Shown here piece after piece: positions 7,832-16,574 of a stretch of 16,574 bases of DNA. A program made the translations under genes and the position numbers. The stretch comes from Zygnema cylindricum. Taxonomy: Eukaryota > Streptophyta > Zygnematophyceae > Zygnematales > Zygnemataceae. Each line of letters opens with the position of its first letter. Position 1 is the stretch's first letter. The DNA is taken from assembly GCA_037447655.1 (NCBI GenBank), contig JBBHKE010001617.1, positions 1-16,574 of the forward strand, in the 5' to 3' direction. Below the pieces are notes generated by a model, which did not search any database, was not told the DNA's origin, and worked only from the letters and a program-made list of their open reading frames with translations.

Positions 7832-10277
7832 ATGGCCAGAACCGGCAAGCTCTATGTCAATTCTTCAGTTAGACTTTCCGTAATAGTCCTTTGGCTTTCT
7901 GTGCTACAGCTTCCAGGTCAAAATGCTGTAGCAGAAGAAGTTAGGTTAGGCACGAGACTGTCAAAAACGACGTACGAATTCGGCGGTTCGAAGCAGCCCT
8001 CCGTTTCCGTCGAACTTCCCGAACTACCAAAAGTCGTACCAGGACCTGCCACAATAAATATCGCCACTATCCAGCCTCAAAATTCTGGCGCTGGACAATA
8101 TGAGGTAGAGAAACTAAACAATTGTAATGAGAATCTTTGAAATAAAACGAACAATCCTTTGAAACAATCCTCAAAACTAAAGCTTTTTGAAAATGATTTG
8201 AAATATTTTCCTTCCTACAGTTCTGCAGAAAAAAAAAGTCACAGTTTTACTTTCACCAGTTTTAGGATTAGCGAAAAAGTTGCATGAGAATTGTACAATT
8301 TAGACTCACAAGTCCAAATCGTTTTATTTCTTCTCTTTGTCTTTTTTTCGTTTCCTACTTTATTTTCACTTTTTTTTGGTTTCTGGCCGTTTTTGGATTT
8401 TCCTGCCCCTTTTTGGATTTTTCTGCCCCTTTTTTGATAATTTCTGCCTGTTTCTCTTTTATAGCCACTGCAAGGTGCCCAGCTTGAGCTGGTGAACATT
8501 AACCTCGGTCTCGCTTCTCCGGGAATATCTGACAGCGACGCTATCCCTCTCTTCCTTTATGACACGGTTGCTGCAGAAGAGCTGGTCGCTCTTGCCGCAC
8601 TAAACGTTTCCCTCTCGCTGTCGGGTGAGACAAAACTGCATTTAAAAAGCATGTTCCTTTTTTTTTTTTTTTCGAGTGTCTGGAAGAATGTTGCAAATTG
8701 TTTCTGTAATATTTGTACCAGTAAGGAGAAGGAGAGGCCCTGATCCTGAATTACTGTAGATGAACTAGTGTGGATACACCACTTTGTATGTTTATACATA
8801 AGTAAAGCAACAATCCACAATAATTGTGGTAATGATCATTGTAACAATAAAGCACCATGTTGACCCTTCAGACTATAAAGACTTTTAGACAACTTCCCCC
8901 ATCCTTCTTGCTAACAATAGGCTGGACTGTTTGTCTCTCCAATTTTGAAACTTTCAGGTGGAGTCATAAATACAAATTCCAGCGGTGGCTTCAACTTCCA
9001 GCCATATACAGCCATTTTAACCTTACAAAACGTGTCTGGGAAAGTATTTGGAAAGCGATTTGAGGCGTCCGATGTCTCCATCAGTGTGCCAACCCAATAC
9101 ATTCCCAAAGTCTCAGGAATCGCAGTTTTGCAGGTACTTTTTTCTGTCAGATATGCTTTTGGCAACCTGAAGTTTTGGAAAAGTTTTGATTCCTCAAAAT
9201 TTGCAACGAATGTTATAATCTTTTTAAGCTTTAGTTTCAATTTCTGTTTCATTCTCCGCCTTGTCCTTTTTCAATGTTTTAATGTTTCTTAATGTTTCCT
9301 AATGTTTTTCTGTCTTTTTTTCAAATGATTTTCAGTGTTTCAATGTTTCTTAATGCTCCTCAGTATCATTCTCTCTCTTTTTTCCATGTTTTTCGATGTT
9401 TTGATGTTTCAACATTTCTCTCGGTCTTTCAATGAATTTTTCGTCTTTTCTCAATTTCTTTAACTGAACCGTTCATATTTTCCCTGCTGTTTAATGCAGG
9501 CGCTTGAATTACAAATAACGGCAGTGTTCTCTGGCCGAATTCTTATCAGGTGGGTTTCTATGTTTTGGAATTATTTATAAACCATTTTTTGTTCACATAA
9601 ATGCTTCTAAAGTTTTTCCTTCTTTCATTTGTCAAATGTCTTGACCTCCAATTTTGACCTTATATCTCTAGTACTATTTTACTAGAGGGAGTGAAGTTTT
9701 TTTTGTACAGACTGAATGCACAGAAAAATCAGAGAAAGCGGTGAATACTGCTTACCACCAACACATAATTTATGAGCCAAGTTTTTTCAGTGGTTTTAGG
9801 TCCAATTGGTGTATCTGTTTAGTGGATGAGGGCAGTAGATTTTATTAGAATGATGTTAATTTTATTTGTCTGGATTGAAACGAATACCACGAATACCGCA
9901 ACCCTCAAAGCCACAGTAATTATGATGAGCTGTACAGCGGTTGATAACAACTCTGTACAATTGCTACTAGCGTTAGGTTTTAATATCTTTTCAACACAAA
10001 AGAATAAAATAAAAAAATGTCACTTATTTTTCACGGCTTGTTAATATACATTTATGTATGTATTTTTTATGTCTGACAAGCAGCTGTATATTGTTTTTCT
10101 GTGTTAATTTTGTGTTCCTGTGCTGGTAACAGTGAGGTGTTAAGCACTATTGGCGGAGATTTCCAAAAGTATGTGAATGGAGCCGGAGATGCGTATATTG
10201 AGTACAAAGTCATCTACTTTGGCAAAGGTCTTCTTCCTACAAAATATATTGGATCTAATCCAGTTCCGATTCCGTAA
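7832..10277 (+). CDS. Secreted cysteine-free 267-residue protein, five exons, unknown family
   Basis: Exons: 7832-8104, 8465-8624, 8958-9133, 9500-9549 and 10133-10277, with phases 0, 1, 0, 2 between them and TAA at 10275-10277. All introns are GT-AG, with donors GTAGAG, GTGAGA, GTACTT and GTGGGT. The start is chosen for its context aaccATGG and its position below the TATA box; an in-frame ATG at 7706 would lie at or before the likely transcription start. Residues 1-34 look like a signal peptide (hydrophobic SVIVLWLSVLQLP, possible cleavage after AVA). The mature chain is rich in alternating V/I/L/S/T and probably beta-stranded. It has no cysteine, and carries sequons at about N138, N151 and N168. 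It ends GSNPVPIP with no transmembrane helix or GPI tail. It is a distant paralogue of the minus-strand gene at 3091-4063. I recognise no named family; a wall, scale or matrix role is only a guess. Confidence 0.88.
9262..9420 (+). repeat. TAATGTTTC degenerate repeats in intron 3
   Basis: Repeated ttaatgtttc and caatgtttc units lie within the third intron of the secreted-protein gene. They form simple intronic repeat sequence upstream of the acceptor for the 50-nt exon 4. Confidence 0.55.
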
Positions 10278-10423
10278 ATAGTGACGTGACGATTCTGATT
10301 TGCCGTGGTTCTCCATTTTGACGACTTTCTGTACATTTACTTGTTTCAGTTTTGTTTGGAAGAGTTCTATGGGTTTTTTATGTACATTGGATAGAACTGT
10401 TCTGAAATTACTATTTTGATGGT

Positions 10424-10429
10424 AATAAA
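10424..10429 (+). terminator. Candidate polyadenylation signal AATAAA
   Basis: AATAAA lies 147 bp downstream of the stop at 10277, within ggtaataaacagttag. It is the first canonical hexamer after the stop and a plausible 3' end for the secreted-protein gene. Confidence 0.45.
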
Positions 10430-11635
10430 CAGTTAGTCAGAGATGGAAAATCATCAATAATGGGCTGATGATAAATTGAATGAAGTTGAAAGTTGGTGGA
10501 GAAGGTGGAGAAGTTTTTTAAATAATGAGTTTTTTGAAGTAATTTGAGGGAAGGTTCTAGGGCATAGCGGTATCTGCCGGAAGATGGTAGAGTGTGAAAG
10601 GCAAAAGCTTTTCAGTGAAACCATTTGTGTATGTTTTATACACTGGTAGATATTTTTAACAAATAGTGGATTTTAAAATTTTGTCTCATTTAGGCTTAGG
10701 CGAGAATTAGGAACTGCCATAATTATGGCTTATATGTAAATCTTGATATCGTATTGATAATGTTATTGGTAACATTTTTCTTTTACTTTTTTTTTTCCTT
10801 TTTGGTATGGTTCATGAGGAAATTGTTATCTGAACCTGCTTTGAGTAAGATGCAAAAAATGATGTCTCCAATGTATTGACTGTAAGCCCATGGGAATTGC
10901 GGCTTTTTTTTTTACTGTTACTTTTGAAAAATGTTTATTTTATTTTTTTATCTCGCAGAAATTTGAACAGAAGTCCTACAAGATCATGTGTAGTGGTGAT
11001 TCTTTTTTTAAGAGGTTCTCCATGTAAACAGTATATGCGAGAATGATGGAGTCACATAGATCGGTCAAAAGTTAGTTTTGTAAATGATGGCACGGGAATC
11101 TTCTCAAATTTCAAAAAATACGTATTTTTTGCCTCCTGCAAGCCGAGATTTTGAGCTGATGATTTTGCGACCATCGGTATTGACAGTCTACTGATGATGG
11201 CAGTTTTTGAGAGTAATCATCAGATCGGGGTAGATATGGTCTGTCAGTATTTACAACAAAAGATATAATTTACTATTATTAGCACATAAACATAGCATGA
11301 CTAGCTACCACACATATCTAGTCAATTGAGTGGAGGGATAGTAACCTATTATATTTGAGATATTTGACCTAAACTCTGAAGCGTTCTAATCTACTTCACT
11401 CGAAATTAAACTTTAAGAGTGAGTAACAACGTTACGTATGAGAAGGGATGTGGACAATACTGCTTTCTGCAATATAATGGCATAAATAATGGGGACATAA
11501 AGTGGACCACACAAAAAGAAACTACCAATAGTCATGGATCCGAAATAATGTGACACATACTGTCGTTTGTGGCAAGACCAAACATTTATTTATGCTTTAT
11601 TTTAAAAATATTGTGAATTACAGACGTAAACATGA
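10430..11635. other. Intergenic DNA, nothing supported
   Basis: AT-rich sequence with T runs and frequent stops in all frames. I found no exon-like block, RNA gene or clear repeat. Confidence 0.45.
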
Positions 11636-11639
11636 AAAT

Positions 11640-11995
11640 CATTGGTGAAACGCGGTGAAGTGAACGCGCAAACACGTGTGGTGCTGCAGGAAACGCGGAA
11701 ACGCGAAAACAGGAACGCAAAATTTTACTAAATTAGTACCAAGTAACGTACAGATCCGTACCATAAAACCAGGAAATGTTTCTTTTAACGCAGAAGAGGC
11801 GACATATTTTAACGTACAGGCGTACGGACTGTAAAGCCTTAACGCGTAAAGCCTGAAAAGCGTAAAGAAAAACGTGAAACTGTGAAAGTATAAAGCATAA
11901 CGCCTAAAGAATAAAAGGTCAACGCGTAAAGCGTACTGTATCCAGCGTACAGGATATAAAGTGTAGGGTTTTGGCGTAAAGCGTAAAAGCAAGAA
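11640..11995. repeat. Degenerate AACGCGTAAAGC-type repeat stretch
   Basis: Motifs related to aacgcgtaaagc recur irregularly. GCGTAAAG occurs four times between about 11840 and 11980, with variants cgtaaag, gtaaagc and aacgcg. A 123-codon minus-strand reading frame across it reflects this repetition and is not called a gene. Confidence 0.5.
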
Positions 11996-12295
11996 CACGA
12001 CAAACAACAAATCAGTTCATGCTACGCAAAATCAGTTCGAATTTGTACGAAAACTGTACGAAATGACTTGAGGGTGTGTACGCTAAGTGTCTACAGAGTA
12101 CTTTGTCACTTTCAAAACCAATATTTTCCCTCCGTATGTAACTGATGAAGCATGAACCAAACGTGCGGAAATTCAGTGATTTGGTGCGTAAATTCTAAAT
12201 ACAATAATGATTAATATATCCGCACGATATGTGGACTCCGCACGAAAGTGACGTTGTACATTCAATTCAATTCTATTTTCGCGCCCTCCAACCCT

Positions 12296-12665
12296 AATTC
12301 AGCGATTCTCCTCTCCCTTTTCCACTCTTCCTCTCACAACCCTAATTTCCATACCTTAAACCTAATCTCTCAACCCTAATCCTTACACCCTAACCCTAAG
12401 CTCTAACCTCTACCTCCCACTCTGTAAGTCGTAACCTGAAACTCCTGACCCGAAAATCTAACCCTAAACCCTAACTCCTAGCCCTAACCCCAACTTCACA
12501 CCCGTAGCCTTAAACCATAAACCCTAAATTTTTTACCCGTAACCCCAAACACTACGCAAACCCTAACCGTACACCTCAAACCTTACACCCTGAACCCTCC
12601 CCCGTAAACCCTAAACTTTTAAACCCTAAACTCTTAAACCCTAAACCATTAAACCTTAAACTCTT
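12296..12665 (+). repeat. Degenerate telomere-like CCCTAA(A) array at the SOF1 promoter
   Basis: CCCTAA occurs 13 times, six of them as AAACCCTAA, the plant telo-box sequence. The last four units form a clean 15-bp register (12606, 12621, 12636, 12651) of AAACCCTAAACTCTT type. The array ends 12 bp before the ATG at 12678, so it is promoter and 5' UTR. It is either an internal telomeric relic or an expanded regulatory telo-box cluster. Confidence 0.8.
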
Positions 12666-12677
12666 TACCCTCCGACC

Positions 12678-15600
12678 ATGCGACTCCAAGTCATATCCCG
12701 CAGTAAACGCGATTACGTCAGAGACACCAATGCTGACGTGGAGCGCGTTTTCCGCAGTCTGGCGCCGGAACTGAGGCCCATGGAACAGGCGAAGGAGGTC
12801 ACACGTGCGAAGCAGGGAGTGAAGCTGGAGAGGATGTTCGCGAAGCCCTTCATGGGGGCGATGGGGGGGCACAGGGAGGGAGTGACGGCGATGAGGGGTG
12901 GAGGGAAGAGGTTGGGGAATTTGGTGACAGGGGATGCGGAGGGAGGTGAGAAGGGAGGGGTGGAGGGCGAGGGAGATGGGAGGGGGAGGGGGGAGGAGGA
13001 GTCTATTTCCTATTCTTATTTAATGCTCAGATAATAAGTTCAATTTGAAACTTAATTTATACCTCCAAATTTTATCTGTTTTTTACTTCTCATTTCAATT
13101 GTAAGTTTAAACATTTAAGATTCTAAGTCTAATTCTGAATTGAAATTGAAGATGATATCGAAATTGAAATTGAGATCGAAGATTTCGATTTAGGTTTTGA
13201 TTTCGATGTCGATTTCAATTTCAAAAAAAATTATCTAACTTGAAATTGAAACTGAAACAGAAACTGAAACTGAAATTGATAATGCAATTGAATTTGTAAT
13301 CAAAATTGGAACTGTATTTGTAATTCATATCCGAATTTTAATTCTAATTCAAATCAAAATTTTCAAATTCTAATCCGAATTCTTATCACAGTTGTATGAA
13401 TAATTCTAATTCTACAATCCTAATTGTATTTTAATTTTAAATTATTTACAAATTAAAATTACAAATTGAAATTACCAATTCTTAATTGTGATTGTAACTT
13501 CAATTCGAATTCAACTTCAAATTTTGTGCTGAAATTGAAAAAGGAAAATATATTTAAAATGTTATTTTTTTATTTTTTTTTTAAACCTATAAGCGTCAGA
13601 AGTCATGGAGATATTGGAGGGTTCGAGGGAGAGGGCGGTAGGGAGTAGTGTTGTGTATCGAAGGCCCCTTGCCGATATTCGATATGTACCTAATTTTGGC
13701 TACCCGATAATCGATGTATCGCCTCAATATATCCAGAAGCTCAATATCGCGATATTTACCCGAAATATCGGTCGATAATTCGATATATTTTTATCTCGAT
13801 ATATCGAAGTGACGTTAAAGTCATTTTTTTTTCAAAAGCGTTCCCCCTTACCCCCACACCCTGTATAATTAACCGTACAATTTACCGTGCTATGTACCGT
13901 ACAATTTACTGTACTAAAGCTGTACAGACGCCGACCTCTGACCAAGTATATCGCGATAATTTTTGTTGGTCCCGGAGTGATATATCGAGCCCTCTGACCA
14001 TTCGATATTCGCTATACCAAATATCGAATTTATCGCGGTAATTTTTTACCCGATACACAACACTAGTATGGAGAGAATCCCTCTTTCTCTCCCGCTCTCT
14101 CTATCTCTCCACTTCTTCCTTTTTTCTCACTCTTTCCCTCTCTCTCATTCTCTTTCCTACCCTTTCTCTGTTTCTCTCTATTTCTCTTCTCTCTCTCTCG
14201 CAGTCTCTCCTCCTTCCCTCTATCTCTCCCACTTTCTCTCTTTCTCTCTTTCTCTCTCACTCTCTTCTCTCTCTCTCTCTCTCCTCTCTTCTCTCTCTCT
14301 CTCTCTCGCTCCCCCAGTCCCTCTCCTTTTCCGCTCTCTCTTTCTCTCTCTTCTCTTTATCTTATTAATTATGTTGTATGGTTTTTGAGGGGGTGACGAG
14401 ACGGGTTTCTGGGGGGGGGCGGTGGAGGGTGGGCAGTGATTCGACTGTGGGATGTGGCATATAGGTATCTCCCTCTTTCTGTCCCTCTTCTGTCCCTCTC
14501 CCTCCCCCCAACTCTTTCTGTCCCTCTCCCTCTCCCTCTTTCTCTCCCTTGCCCTCTCTTTCTGTCCCTCTCCCTTTCCCTCCCCTTCTTTCTGTCCCTC
14601 TACCTCTCCCTCTTTCTGTCCCTTTACCTCTCCCTCTTTCTGTCCCTTTACCTCTCCCTCTTTCTGTCCCTCTCCCTCTGCCTCTCCCTCTCACTCTCGC
14701 TCTTTCTGTCCCTCTCCCTCTCCCTCTTTCTGTCCCTCTCCCTCTCCTTCTTTGTCCTTCCCTCTCCCGCTTTTTCTCCCTCTTTGTCCTTCTCCCCTCC
14801 CTCTCTCCTCTCCCTCTCCCACTCTCTCGCCCTCTTCCCTCCGCCCTCTCCTTCTGCCGCTCCCTCGCCCTCTCCTCTCTCCTCTCTTCTCTCCCGCTGC
14901 CCTCTCCCAGTCCCTCGCCCTCTCCCTTGCCCTGTTCCTCTCCTTCTCCCTCTCTCTCTCCCTCCCTGTAGCAGTCCCTCTCCCACTTCTTCCCCCTCTC
15001 CTTCTCCCACTCCGGCTACATTGTCCTCTCCTCTCCCTCTCCCTCTCCCTCTCCATTTGCAATTTCCTCTCAATTGCCTTCTCCCTGTCTCATTCCCTCT
15101 CCATCTCTCCCCTCTCCTCTCCTCCTTCCCTCTTTCTTCTCTCTTTCACCTTCTTTCTGTCTGCCCAGCCCTTGCACCCCTTTCTCTATTCCTCCTTGTT
15201 CCTCCCTCTCTCCTCCCTTTCCTCCCTCTCCTCCCTCCCCTCCCTCCCCCCTCTCCTCCCTCCCTCCCTCTCACCTCCTCTCAACTCTCTCTCTTTTCCC
15301 TTTCTCTTTTTTTATTATATGATTCTTTAAGCACTCTGAATCTTCTCATTTTTTTAACATTTTTTTCTTCTTTAATAACCTTTCCCTTTTCACATTTTTT
15401 TTTTTTTTCTCCTTTGCGTGTTTGTCTTCGAAGGCTTTTTTTTTCTCCTTTCTTTTGTTTATTTCTTACTTTTTTTTCATCAAACTTTTTTGTAATTTGA
15501 ATTGTTTTTCCTTTTTTTTTTTTTTTTTTTTTTTATGCCACCAACTTTTTCATTTCTAGGTATTGCAATTTAGTCGCACCTTTCAAAAGTTTTCGTGGCA

Positions 15601-16509
15601 CAACTTTTTTTTTCCCCTTCTTTTATCATCTTTTATTACATTTACTTCATTTTTTTCTCGTTTTTTTATAAACTGTATATCCTTCTTTTATTGTACTTTT
15701 GATCAACTCATGTTATTTTTTTAAATTATTTAAAACAAAAAATAAAAAATAACAAAAGTGACTTTTTTTTTAATTATTTTTGGTCTTTGTTAGACGCACC
15801 CTCCAAAAGTTTTCGGGCCACAAGGGGGCCATCCGGGGGCTCAGTATCGATTCCGAGGGAGAGTTTCTCGTCTCTTGTGGGGACGATTGCACGTGAGTTT
15901 TCTCTCTCTCTCTCTCCCCTCTCTCTCTCTCTCCCTCCCTCTCTCCCCTTTCCTCTCTCCCCCTGCCTCTCTTTTTTTCTATTTTGTCAAATCCGCCCCA
16001 TATCTAGTGTTGATATCAAGTAATTTCGTATGCAAGAAATAAATTTAGTGTGGGGTAACACCGGGTCGTTTGATTTTCACGAAAATGAGGGTTGGTGAGA
16101 TAGAGGGAGGGAGAGCGGGAAGGAGAGGGAGAGGGGAGAGGGGGGGGATGGGAGAGGAGAGGGGGAGAGGGAAACGAAGGAGTGGTTGAGGCTGGTGGAG
16201 ATTGAGAGGGTGGGGAAGAGGGAGAAGGAGAGTACGAAAGAGAGACCAGGGGAGAAGGAGAGGGAGGGTGAGAGAGAGAGGGATTGGTAGCAGCGAATGC
16301 CGCTATCATCCGCACTTATTTCAGTGGAGTTGACGGAAGGAGAAAAGAGGGGGAGAGGAGAGGGAGGGAGAGGGAATGACTGTACTGTACGAGGTAGTTC
16401 TAATGCTATTATCCACACTAATTTGGGTTTGGCAGGGAGGTAGTGTGAGGTTGTGGCAGGTGCCCACAATGCAGGTGGGGGAGAGCCAGGAGGGGAGGTG
16501 GACGATGAG
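12678..16509 (+). CDS. DCAF13: SOF1/DCAF13 homologue (WD40 ribosome-biogenesis factor), first four exons
   Basis: Members of this family (yeast Sof1, human DCAF13/WDSOF1) act in the nucleolar U3 snoRNP/small-subunit processome for 18S rRNA maturation; DCAF13 is also a CUL4-DDB1 adaptor. Exons: 12678-12945, 14437-14464, 15794-15892 and 16444 to about 16509, with phases 1, 2, 2 that join exactly. Residues 1-60 match the family N-terminus: SRSKRDYVRDTNADVERVF, then KLERMFAKPF, its strongest signature. WD repeat 1 runs GHREGV (64-69) to IRLWDV (91-96) across exons 1-2. WD repeat 2 starts GHKGAIRG (107-114) and ends CGDDCTVRLW (127-136) across exons 3-4. Exon 4 is open to a TAG at 16511; the chosen donor is ATGAG|GTAGGG at 16510, but 16460 and 16475 are also possible. 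Roughly the first third of a family of about 450 residues is present; the gene leaves the window. The start has context gaccATGC. Introns are 1491, 1329 and 551 bp. Confidence 0.9.
13130..13545. repeat. Degenerate hexanucleotide (GAAATT)n tract in SOF1 intron 1
   Basis: Recurring gaaatt, gaaact, gatttc and attcaa units in an approximate 6-bp register, first purine-led then pyrimidine-led. It looks like a decayed hexamer array. No coding exon is supported. Confidence 0.6.
13646..14065. mobile_element. 420-bp hAT-like MITE in SOF1 intron 1
   Basis: Perfect 15-bp terminal inverted repeats TAGTGTTGTGTATCG are flanked by 8-bp direct repeats GTAGGGAG (13638-13645) and GTATGGAG (14066-14073), 7 of 8 identical. 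An 8-bp duplication is typical of hAT elements. The interior is packed with CGATAT/ATATCG motifs that form subterminal palindromes. No transposase is encoded. Confidence 0.8.
14079..14358. repeat. CT-rich microsatellite in SOF1 intron 1
   Basis: Mostly (CT)n and ctctttctct units, starting beside the hAT-like element and ending about 80 bp before microexon 2. Confidence 0.85.
14437..14464 (+). other. DCAF13: 28-nt microexon 2 of the SOF1 gene
   Basis: Acceptor gggcag and donor ATAG|GTATCT bound 28 nt. Joined to its neighbours it encodes V-IRLWDVAY-R, the last strand of WD repeat 1 including the Trp-Asp pair. Both phases fit (1 in, 2 out). Omitting it would remove the WD signature and shift the frame. 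Confidence 0.85.
14468..15310. repeat. 840-bp CCCTCT/TTTCTGTCCCTCT pyrimidine tract (intron 2)
   Basis: Near-pure pyrimidine on the plus strand. The first 290 bp carry a higher-order unit, ctctttctgtccctctccct, in several copies. Long Ser/Leu/Pro reading frames here are by-products of the repeat. From 15310 to 15780 the intron continues as T-rich sequence. Confidence 0.9.
15571..15605 (+). pseudogene. Decayed copy of the acceptor and first bases of SOF1 exon 3
   Basis: tagtcgcacctttcaaaag and the following ttttcgtggcacaa resemble 15791-15825, tagacgcaccctccaaaag with ttttcgggccacaa, at about 30 of 35 positions. It lies 220 bp upstream and then dissolves into poly-T. It is best read as a partial local duplication of the intron-exon boundary. 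Confidence 0.6.
15902..15971. repeat. CT tract just after the SOF1 exon 3 donor
   Basis: (CT)n and ctccct units begin about 10 bp inside intron 3. Confidence 0.85.
16100..16376. repeat. GA-rich purine tract in SOF1 intron 3
   Basis: gagagggag-type hexamers, interrupted at about 16286-16336, opposite in strand bias to the CT tract at the 5' end of the same intron. Purine bias resumes inside and after exon 4 to the window end. Confidence 0.85.
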
Positions 16510-16574
16510 GTAGGGGGGAATTGGGGAGAGGGAGAGGGGGAGGGGGAGGGGGAGGGAGAAAGGGAAGGGGAGGG

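Noticed and set aside
11639-12010. 123-codon minus-strand reading frame rich in Phe/Leu/Tyr
   Set aside because: It arises from the GCGTAAAG-type repeat, lacks domain-like sequence, and has no splice or promoter context.
12296-12665. A true chromosome end
   Set aside because: Units are degenerate and interrupted, and an intact gene follows directly, so it is internal.
12576-12872. 98-codon minus-strand frame over SOF1 exon 1
   Set aside because: Shadow of the exon; its tail GLGFKSLGFK repeats come from the telomere-like units.
14436-15500. Long Ser/Leu/Pro-rich reading frames on the plus strand and Arg/Glu/Gly-rich frames on the minus strand
   Set aside because: They are products of the CCCTCT/TTTCTGTCCC repeat in SOF1 intron 2; only the first 28 nt are exon.
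1-16574. CRISPR array, tRNA or rRNA genes
   Set aside because: No regularly spaced repeats with unique spacers and no tRNA T-loop or rRNA core motifs were found by eye.

Overview
The window is eukaryotic nuclear DNA. Coding sequence is split into short exons with GT-AG introns, the genes use the standard code, and there is no bacterial gene spacing. Introns and intergenic DNA are AT-rich and full of CCCTCT/GGGAGA-type hexanucleotide tracts, poly-T runs and small terminal-inverted-repeat (TIR) transposons. Degenerate CCCTAAA units, AACGG clusters and a G-box next to a TATA box recall the green lineage (alga or plant). That placement is inference, and no taxon is assigned.

Layout: (1) 1-2154, plus strand: the 3' part of a gene with a leucine-rich-repeat-like exon (568-610) and a Lys/Glu-rich terminal exon (683-900), followed by a long Glu/Lys/Gly-rich exon (1285-2021) and a short last exon (2131-2154). 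Splice phases let 568-610 join either 683-900 or 1285-2021, so these may be alternative ends of one gene. (2) 2155-3072: tandem and inverted repeats, then a 230-bp pyrimidine tract. (3) 3091-4063, minus strand: exons 1 and 2 of a secreted-protein gene whose later exons I cannot find. (4) 4512-7130: nested TIR elements. A 2.26-kb element holds two small members of its own family plus a separate element with TTA target duplications. (5) 7212-7690: a promoter with an AACGG cluster, G-box and TATA box. (6) 7832-10277, plus strand: a complete five-exon gene for a 267-residue cysteine-free secreted protein. It is a diverged paralogue of the gene in (3), with the same first two intron phases and a shared Pro-Leu-Gln-Gly start of exon 2. 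(7) 10278-12295: 3' flank and intergenic DNA with a GCGTAAAG-rich stretch. (8) 12296-16574, plus strand: a degenerate telomere-like array ending 12 bases before the start codon of a SOF1/DCAF13 homologue (WD40 ribosome-biogenesis factor). Its first four exons are resolved, including a 28-nt microexon; the gene runs off the window. Intron 1 holds a 420-bp hAT-like element and introns 2 and 3 are dominated by purine/pyrimidine tracts.

The two secreted-protein paralogues are divergently arranged about 3.8 kb apart with the transposon nest between them. Nothing indicates a functional link between them and the SOF1 gene. The points most worth following are the uncharacterised secreted family, the telo-box-like array at the SOF1 promoter, the transposon family with apparent 3-bp target duplications, and a dispersed 10-mer TAGTGTGGAT.
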